Made by a program: the position numbers and the translations under genes | Notes under the pieces: model-generated | The model's input: the letters and a program-made list of their open reading frames with translations, nothing else | What the model was told of the DNA's origin: nothing | The model's database searches: none | DNA from: Shimia sp049116215 | GTDB taxonomy: Bacteria > Pseudomonadota > Alphaproteobacteria > Rhodobacterales > Rhodobacteraceae | Reading direction: 5' to 3' | Assembly: GCF_049116215.1 (NCBI RefSeq) | Contig: NZ_JAGDZB010000001.1 | Coordinates: 1,105,863-1,169,862 of the forward strand | DNA: 64,000 nt | Shown: positions 58,736-64,000 of the stretch, piece after piece | Layout: every line of letters begins with the position of its first letter | How positions within the stretch are numbered: position 1 is the stretch's first letter

Positions 58736-60232
58736 ATGGAAAGCACAATGGAAACAGCCTTTGATGTGGTGGAGTTCCTCGGTCTGACGTTTGTGCTGAT
58801 CTTCGCGCTCTTGGTGGTGATCGCCCTTGTTCTCTTTGTCATCGATCGTAGGCAGACCGAGGATGCCATCCGGCGCAACTACCCGGTCATTGGTCGCTTC
58901 CGCCATATCTTCTCCGAGCTGGGCGAGTTCTTCCGTCAGTATTTCTTTGCCATGGATCGCGAGGAATTGCCGTTTAACCGCGCCCAACGCGAATGGGTTG
59001 GCCGGGCAGGGGCAGGCAAGTCCAACACCATTGCGTTTGGCTCCACCCGCAATCTCAACGTGCCCGGCACGCCGATTTTTGTGAATGACCCGTTCCCGCC
59101 GCTGGACGATGAATATGCCAAATCTGAGCCTCTTCTGATTGGCCCCACCGCCCGCACGCCCTATCTGGCGCCATCTTTCTTCAACATCTCCGGCATGAGC
59201 TACGGCGCCCTGTCCAAACCCGCCATTCAGGCGCTCAGCCACGGCGCGGCGCAGGCAGGTATTTGGCTCAACACCGGCGAAGGCGGTGTGAGCCCGTTTC
59301 ACTACGAAGGCGGCTGTGATCTGGTCTATCAGATTGGCACTGCCAAATTTGGTGTGCGCAATGCCGAAGGTGGGCTGGACGACGCCAAGCTGCGTGAAAT
59401 CGCCAGCCATGACAGCATCCGCATGTTTGAAGTGAAAATGGCCCAAGGCGCCAAACCCGGCAAAGGCGGCATCCTTCCGGGTGAAAAGGTCACCGAAGAA
59501 ATTGCCAAAATCCGCGGGCTCGCAATGGGCCAGGATGGCATCTCCCCCAACCGCCACCGCGAGATTGACAACTTTGACCATCTCCTGGATTTCCTCGCCC
59601 ACATCCGCGAGGTCACCGGCAAGCCGGTGGGCATCAAAACTGTGGTTGGTGCGGAACTCACCATGCGCGAGTTCTTTGAAACCATCGCCCGGCGTGGGGC
59701 TGACATGGCGCCGGATTTTATCACCATCGATGGCGGCGAAGGTGGCACCGGGGCAGCCCCGATGCCGCTGATGGATCTGGTGGGCATGCCTGTGCGCGAG
59801 GCGTTGCCTTTGGTGGCTGATCTGCGCGATGAATTTGAATTGCACAACCGCGTCCGTCTGATCGCCTCGGGCAAGCTGGTCAATCCCGGCGACATCGCTT
59901 GGGCACTTGCCGCAGGCGCGGACTTTGTAGTGTCGGCGCGGGGCTTCATGTTTGCGCTGGGCTGCATTCAGGCGCTCAAGTGCAACAAAAACACCTGCCC
60001 GACTGGCATCACCACCCACGACCCGCGTTTCCAAAAAGGACTGGTAGTGGATCGCAAGGCCCCTCGCGTCGCCCGATACGCGCAGGCCTTGGTGAAAGAG
60101 GTTGAAGTGATTTCCCACTCAGTAGGCGTGAGTGAACCCCGCAAACTGCGCCGCCGCCACGTGCGACTGGTGCAATCCAACGGCCGCTCGGTGCCAATGA
60201 ACGAGGTCTTCCCCCGCCCCGGTGCCATGTAG
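58736..60232 (+). CDS. FMN-binding glutamate-synthase-like protein with membrane anchor
   Basis: 498 residues with one N-terminal membrane segment (about 14-36, FLGLTFVLIFALLVVIALVLFVI). The rest matches the FMN-binding domain of glutamate synthase (archaeal-type GltB-like): SFFNISGMSYGALSKPAIQALSHGAAQAG, NTGEGGVSPFHYEGG, DFITIDGGEGGTGAAP, and the 3Fe-4S Cys pattern C-x5-C-x4-C (CIQALKCNKNTC). The amidotransferase half is missing, so it is not a full GOGAT; the role is unknown, possibly a membrane oxidoreductase. Confidence 0.9.
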   Translation: MESTMETAFDVVEFLGLTFVLIFALLVVIALVLFVIDRRQTEDAIRRNYPVIGRFRHIFSELGEFFRQYFFAMDREELPFNRAQREWVGRAGAGKSNTIAFGSTRNLNVPGTPIFVNDPFPPLDDEYAKSEPLLIGPTARTPYLAPSFFNISGMSYGALSKPAIQALSHGAAQAGIWLNTGEGGVSPFHYEGGCDLVYQIGTAKFGVRNAEGGLDDAKLREIASHDSIRMFEVKMAQGAKPGKGGILPGEKVTEEIAKIRGLAMGQDGISPNRHREIDNFDHLLDFLAHIREVTGKPVGIKTVVGAELTMREFFETIARRGADMAPDFITIDGGEGGTGAAPMPLMDLVGMPVREALPLVADLRDEFELHNRVRLIASGKLVNPGDIAWALAAGADFVVSARGFMFALGCIQALKCNKNTCPTGITTHDPRFQKGLVVDRKAPRVARYAQALVKEVEVISHSVGVSEPRKLRRRHVRLVQSNGRSVPMNEVFPRPGAM

Positions 60233-60253
60233 CCCCCTGCTTTCACAGTCTTC

Positions 60254-60284
60254 AAATATCCCGGGGGTGTGGGGGCTGGCCCCC
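60254..60284. repeat. Intergenic AAATATCCCGG repeat with GC stem
   Basis: AAATATCCCGGGGGTG (60254-60269) is followed by GGGGGCTGGCCCCC (60271-60284). The same two-part pattern occurs at 25387-25434 (AAATATCCCGGGG, later GGGGCTGGCCCC). Confidence 0.65.
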
Positions 60285-60407
60285 ACCTCTACCGCCCCCA
60301 CGCGGGCCAAACGTTACAATCTCCCCACACCATCGTGACCATGCTTGTGTGGCGTGTGTCCCAACTCCTGCGCTATCACTCTCTCAACGCAATAGGAGAG
60401 ACACCAC

Positions 60408-61310
60408 ATGGCGCACCGCTGGACCAATGATCTCACACAGGGCGACGTGACCCCGAAGTCCGCCTATCTGACCCGCCGTCAGGTCATGGCCGGCATGGCA
60501 GGTCTCGGCCTCGCAGCCCTTGCCCCCAAAGCAAACGCCGCCGCCGATCTCACCGCGACAGATTTTGATGTCATCACCCAGTATAATAACTTCTATGAGT
60601 TCGGCACCGGCAAAGAAGACCCTGCCAAACACGCCCACCGCCTGACCACCAAACCGTGGTCCATCAAGATCGACGGTATGGTCGACCGCCCCGGTGACTA
60701 CGCGCTTGGCGATATCCTTTCCAAAATGACCATTGAGGAGCGCATTTATCGCTTCCGCTGTGTCGAAGCTTGGTCGATGGTGGTGCCGTGGAACGGCTTT
60801 GAGTTAAAAGACCTGCTGGACCTCGCCGGCGTGCAGTCCTCCGCCAAATATGTGGCGTTTGAGACGCTCTACCGGCCTGATGAGATGATTGGGCAGAAGT
60901 CGCCGTTCCTCGATTGGCCTTATGTCGAAGGCCTGCGCTTGGATGAGGCCAACCACCCGCTGACTCTGATGGCGACGGGTATCTACGGCAAAGACATGCC
61001 CAAACAAAACGGTGCACCGATCCGTCTGGTAGTGCCGTGGAAATACGGTTTCAAATCGATCAAATCCATCGTGCGCATCACGCTGACCGACAAAGAGCCG
61101 CCCACCAGTTGGAACAAATCCATCCCCGGCGAATACGGCTTCTATTCCAACGTGAACCCGGAGGTGGATCACCCGCGCTGGTCCCAAGCCTCCGAGCGTC
61201 CCATCGGCGGCGGTTTCTTTGCCAAACGCATCCCAACCTTGAAATTCAACGGCTATGAGAAAGAGGTCGCCAGCCTTTACGCAGGCATGGACCTGCGCAA
61301 AAACTACTAA
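60408..61310 (+). CDS. msrP: Protein-methionine-sulfoxide reductase catalytic subunit MsrP (molybdoenzyme)
   Basis: 300 residues. It is a periplasmic molybdopterin enzyme that reduces oxidised methionine in envelope proteins, partner of the membrane haem protein MsrQ. A Tat signal is present (TRRQVMAGMAGLGLAALAP, Arg23-Arg24). The Mo-ligand Cys118 lies in RFRCVEAWSMVVPW, as in YedY; also TLYRPDEMIGQKSPFLDWPYVEGLRLDEA and WKYGFKSIKSIVRI. It stops four bases before the small Cys-rich gene, which stops two bases before msrQ. Confidence 0.96.
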   Translation: MAHRWTNDLTQGDVTPKSAYLTRRQVMAGMAGLGLAALAPKANAAADLTATDFDVITQYNNFYEFGTGKEDPAKHAHRLTTKPWSIKIDGMVDRPGDYALGDILSKMTIEERIYRFRCVEAWSMVVPWNGFELKDLLDLAGVQSSAKYVAFETLYRPDEMIGQKSPFLDWPYVEGLRLDEANHPLTLMATGIYGKDMPKQNGAPIRLVVPWKYGFKSIKSIVRITLTDKEPPTSWNKSIPGEYGFYSNVNPEVDHPRWSQASERPIGGGFFAKRIPTLKFNGYEKEVASLYAGMDLRKNY

Positions 61311-61314
61311 GACC

Positions 61315-61530
61315 ATGCGCGCAGCCATTCTCACCTCCACTCTGACTTGCCCCACTTGTGGGCATGTTCAGGCGTTTGAGATGCCCACCGACGCCTGTCA
61401 GTTCTTTTTGGAGTGTCCGGGTTGTAGCGTGGTGCTGCGCCCCAAGGCTAGGGATTGCTGCGTCTTTTGTTCTTATGGCGACGTGCCCTGCCCGCCAATT
61501 CAACAGGGCGAAAGCTGCTGCAAAGGCTGA
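61315..61530 (+). CDS. Small Cys-rich GDCCVxC-type protein between msrP and msrQ
   Basis: 71 residues from ATG 61315, with 11 Cys. Two CxxC pairs (Cys12/15 CPTC and Cys34/37 CPGC) form a likely zinc ribbon, followed by the motif DCCVFCSYGDVPCPPIQ, like the GDCCVxC family in which some members carry selenocysteine (here Cys48-Cys49). Gly before DCC is replaced by Arg. A terminal CC pair (68/69) is present. No signal peptide, so probably cytoplasmic. It is tightly embedded in the methionine-sulfoxide-reductase operon, suggesting a thiol, metal or electron-transfer role, but its function is unknown. Confidence 0.8.
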   Translation: MRAAILTSTLTCPTCGHVQAFEMPTDACQFFLECPGCSVVLRPKARDCCVFCSYGDVPCPPIQQGESCCKG

Positions 61531-61532
61531 CG

Positions 61533-62150
61533 ATGATCGACACCCTCAACACCTTCGTGCGTAAAACGCCAAACTGGCTGCTCTATCTGATTGGGGCGGC
61601 TTATCCGGCATGGCTGCTTCATGCCGGTTTCACCGGCGGCCTGGGCGTTGATCCCGTAAAAGCCATGGAGCACGCGCTGGGTAAAGTTGGCCTTCAGGTG
61701 TTGATCGCGGTCCTGCTGATCACCCCCTTGCGCCGGTTCACAAAGCTCAACTTCCTGAGCTGGCGCCGGGCGCTGGGCGTGATCGCCTTTTTCTACATCC
61801 TGTTGCACTTTATGGTGTGGATGGTGCTGGACGTGCAGATCCTCAGCCAGGTCAAAGCCGACCTTATCAAACGCCCCTACATCATTGTCGGCATGATCTC
61901 CTTGATGATCCTGTTGCCGCTGGCCCTCACCTCAAACAACCTGTCGATCCGCAAGCTTGGCCCGCGCTGGCGTAAATTACACAAGCTGACCTATCTCGCC
62001 GTGGCGCTGGGCGGTGTGCATTACATCATGCAGACCAAAGGTTTTGAATACGAGCCCTACATCTACCTTTTGGTGGTGCTTGGCTTGATTGCGATCCGCA
62101 AGCTGCCGAAGAAACGCGCCGCGCAACCGGCCAAACGTCAGGTCGCCTAG
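61533..62150 (+). CDS. msrQ: Membrane haem protein MsrQ, electron donor to MsrP
   Basis: 205 residues from ATG 61533; the frame runs 26 codons upstream across the small gene. It has about six membrane segments of the ferric-reductase-like fold with the haem-ligand His residues (FYILLHFMVWMVLD and HKLTYLAVALGGVHYIMQTKGFEYEP). It passes electrons from the quinone pool or a flavin reductase to MsrP. Two bases after the Cys-rich gene. Confidence 0.94.
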   Translation: MIDTLNTFVRKTPNWLLYLIGAAYPAWLLHAGFTGGLGVDPVKAMEHALGKVGLQVLIAVLLITPLRRFTKLNFLSWRRALGVIAFFYILLHFMVWMVLDVQILSQVKADLIKRPYIIVGMISLMILLPLALTSNNLSIRKLGPRWRKLHKLTYLAVALGGVHYIMQTKGFEYEPYIYLLVVLGLIAIRKLPKKRAAQPAKRQVA

Positions 62151-62178
62151 CGGTCAGGTCGCCGAGAGGGCGGCGTCC

Positions 62179-63843
62179 TCAGTCATTGCGACAGCCTTGC
62201 CCAACCCCAAGGTCACAATGGGCGCGTAATCGCTCAGTGTCTTCGCGGGTCCATCCCTCCGGCGCCGTGACCTCCGCCCAAGGCGAAATGTAATCCCGGG
62301 CATAATAAGCATGGCCATGACCGGGCGGCGCGCCAAACGACAGCGCCATATCCAGCGCCAATTGGAACTGTGTGACGATGGGAATAAACACCAAGTTGTG
62401 CGAAACATCTTCGGCTGGCGGCTCATTCATCCACGGCGGTGCGCGCCACAGGGATCGGGGGTCATAAAACACAATCGGATCGCTGGAATATTGCAAAAAC
62501 GCAATCCGCATGCGTCCCCAGGGTCCATGCGCTTCCGAGGCATCGTGAAAGTGGTTGGCATAGCGCACCAAAGATCCGGTTCCCAGTTCCGGCAAAACCC
62601 AGGGGCTGTCTGAATTGCGCGCATTTTGGGTGATCTGCCAGAAGCGTGACGGAAACGGCGGCCCTGCCCAAAACGCGCCATTGATGGGGTCATCAAGCAG
62701 CCGGAACAGATTGGTGGCATACATCGACGACCAAGCCCCAAGGCTTAACCCATGGGCATAGAGCCGGGGGCGCGTGTCCTTGGGCAAAGTCTCCCAATAC
62801 TCATGCACCACTTCCAAAAGGGCTGTGGCCTGATCCAACCCGGTGCGGGTTTCCAGGATCAACGCCAGGGGCGACTGCAAATAGGAGTACTGCACACTCA
62901 CCGTGGCAATGTCGCCGTTGTGCATATACTCCACCGGATCATGAGATCCCGGATCCATCCAGCCGGTGCCGGTTGGGCTGGTGACAATCAGCACTTCGCG
63001 CTCAAAGGCATTGACGCGGATCAGTTCCGCCAAGGCCAGTTCCGCGCGTTCCCGCGGGGTCTCGCCATTGGCGCGCCCGACATAAACGCGCAGCGGCTCT
63101 TGTGCGGGTTTGCCGGTGAAGGCGGAGATCGCTGTTGCATTGGGGCCGGTGAGTACAAAGTCCCGTCCAGGTTGCCCCATGGCGGCCCAATCAATCAACG
63201 ACGCGGTGGAGCCAGACTGATGCGCATGGGGCGGCAGGGGCGGGGCCACATCAAACAATTCCTGAGCGGTCTCGTAACTCTGATCCAGCGACGCCACGAC
63301 CCGATCAAAAATCCCGTCCCGCGTCACCACAAATAAAAGGGCCGCCACCGTGAGCACGCCGAATACGTTTGCCCGACGCGGCGGCATGATGCGGTAGAAA
63401 CTGGACCGTACCCAATGGAACAGCATCGCCACAAAAGCCCCCACTGCATAAAGCGACAGAAAGGTGAGTGTGGTCAGCATTGTCAGCTTAAGCAGGTGAC
63501 GCCCCTCTACGACGTCCATGCCCATTTTGCCGCGCAGCTCGTTTTGCCATTCCAGACTGTAGATCAGGATCCAGAGGGTCAATGCGACCACACAGAGGGA
63601 GAGCAGCCCGTCAAAGACCTTGCCAACACGTCCCGCAAGACGCGGCAAATCGGCGGCCTGCCAGGTCAGACTTACGGACTCCCCAAGCAAATACCCAATC
63701 GCAATGAGCACGCCCCCTAAGATGCCCTGCTCAGTAGCCCCCCGTGGGATGAGTGAGGGTGTCATGGATGCGGCAAAGAACGACAGCCCAAGCAGAAAGC
63801 TGCGAAGCGAGAAGTGGAAGATCAATCGGCGCCGCCAGGTCAC
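62179..63843 (-). CDS. Membrane-anchored alpha/beta-hydrolase (DUF2319-like)
   Basis: 554 residues from GTG 63843 (MTWRRRLIFHFSLRSFLLG), chosen because AAAGGA lies seven bases ahead; the frame runs up to 63900 without homology. The N-terminal half has about five membrane segments (LGLSFFAASMTPSLIP, IAIGYLLGESVSLTWQ, LLSLCVVALTLWILIYS, LTTLTFLSLYAVGAFVAMLFHWV, VLTVAALLFVVT). The C-terminal half is an alpha/beta-hydrolase with the Ser in LYAHGLSLGAWSSMY. This arrangement matches a family of uncharacterised membrane hydrolases. Substrate unknown. It converges with msrQ, 28 bases apart. Confidence 0.85.
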   Translation of the reverse strand: MTWRRRLIFHFSLRSFLLGLSFFAASMTPSLIPRGATEQGILGGVLIAIGYLLGESVSLTWQAADLPRLAGRVGKVFDGLLSLCVVALTLWILIYSLEWQNELRGKMGMDVVEGRHLLKLTMLTTLTFLSLYAVGAFVAMLFHWVRSSFYRIMPPRRANVFGVLTVAALLFVVTRDGIFDRVVASLDQSYETAQELFDVAPPLPPHAHQSGSTASLIDWAAMGQPGRDFVLTGPNATAISAFTGKPAQEPLRVYVGRANGETPRERAELALAELIRVNAFEREVLIVTSPTGTGWMDPGSHDPVEYMHNGDIATVSVQYSYLQSPLALILETRTGLDQATALLEVVHEYWETLPKDTRPRLYAHGLSLGAWSSMYATNLFRLLDDPINGAFWAGPPFPSRFWQITQNARNSDSPWVLPELGTGSLVRYANHFHDASEAHGPWGRMRIAFLQYSSDPIVFYDPRSLWRAPPWMNEPPAEDVSHNLVFIPIVTQFQLALDMALSFGAPPGHGHAYYARDYISPWAEVTAPEGWTREDTERLRAHCDLGVGQGCRND

Positions 63844-64000
63844 TGTGTGTTCCTTTAAGTCGGGGTTCGTGGGCAGACTAATGGCTCTGTGATCAAACAA
63901 AAGCCTCTTAAGGGGGAAGAGTCCAAATTGATCGATTACTATACACCTGCCTTCAAGGCGTTGCCGTTCGTTGTCCGTCCGCAGTGTTCACTGTTCTGAA

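Noticed and set aside
1..64000. CRISPR arrays, insertion sequences, prophage, tRNA or rRNA genes
   Set aside because: No regularly spaced repeats, transposase or phage genes, or tRNA/rRNA sequences were recognised; a dedicated scan (tRNAscan, Infernal) was not possible.

Overview
The window looks like a piece of the main chromosome of a marine alphaproteobacterium of the Rhodobacteraceae (Roseobacter group). The evidence is the protein sequences themselves (FlgI, GyrB, DnaA, PcaHG, PobA, ClpB), the close-packed ATGA-type gene overlaps, many GTG and TTG starts, moderate-to-high GC, a protocatechuate/4-hydroxybenzoate operon, two branched-chain-amino-acid-type ABC importers paired with acyl-CoA ligases, and a repeated AAATATCCCCG-type intergenic element that I recall as common in this family. 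I see no phage, insertion sequence, CRISPR array, rRNA or tRNA. The content is mostly ordinary chromosome with metabolic islands.

Layout. 0-2 kb: end of a flagellar cluster (partial flgL, flgI). 2.3-9.4 kb: a membrane hybrid histidine kinase, divergent from a MarR-controlled RND efflux operon. 9.6-10.2 kb: a DnaQ-like exonuclease. 10.2-16.1 kb: a pca/pob operon (pobA, pcaC, pcaH, pcaG, a BKACE/DUF849 enzyme, pcaB) divergent from a PcaQ-type LysR regulator. 16.2-25.2 kb: a small lipoprotein, then gyrB, recF, dnaN and dnaA reading left, a 728-base intergenic region, then nth and an adenosine-kinase-like gene reading right. That intergenic region holds a DnaA-box-like site, an exact CtrA box (TTAA-N7-TTAA) and eight GANTC methylation sites.

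25.4-48.9 kb is the most distinctive part. It holds two successive modules that each couple a LIV-type ABC importer to CoA-ligase genes. Module 1 (26.2-35.3 kb) is a TetR repressor, two adjacent acyl-CoA dehydrogenases, LivH/M/G/F, an AMP-forming acyl-CoA ligase and a binding protein. Two copies of a CATAC-N6-GTATG palindrome mark its two promoter regions. Module 2 (36.5-48.4 kb) is a response regulator and hybrid kinase divergent from a large acyl-CoA ligase, LivG, LivH, an 85-residue membrane protein, LivM, a binding protein, LivF and a PaaK-like protein with an altered ATP loop. Together they look like uptake, CoA activation and (module 1) dehydrogenation of an organic acid whose identity the sequence does not reveal.

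48.4-64 kb is mixed housekeeping and stress: a TetR repressor with twin operators facing a DUF1295-type membrane protein, a CDF-type transporter, DinB, a Nudix hydrolase, PyrF, a PEMT/ICMT-like membrane protein, clpB with a heat-shock-like promoter, an outer-membrane protein, a HAD pseudogene, an FMN glutamate-synthase-like protein, a tight msrP - GDCCVxC-type small Cys-rich protein - msrQ operon, and a membrane alpha/beta-hydrolase.
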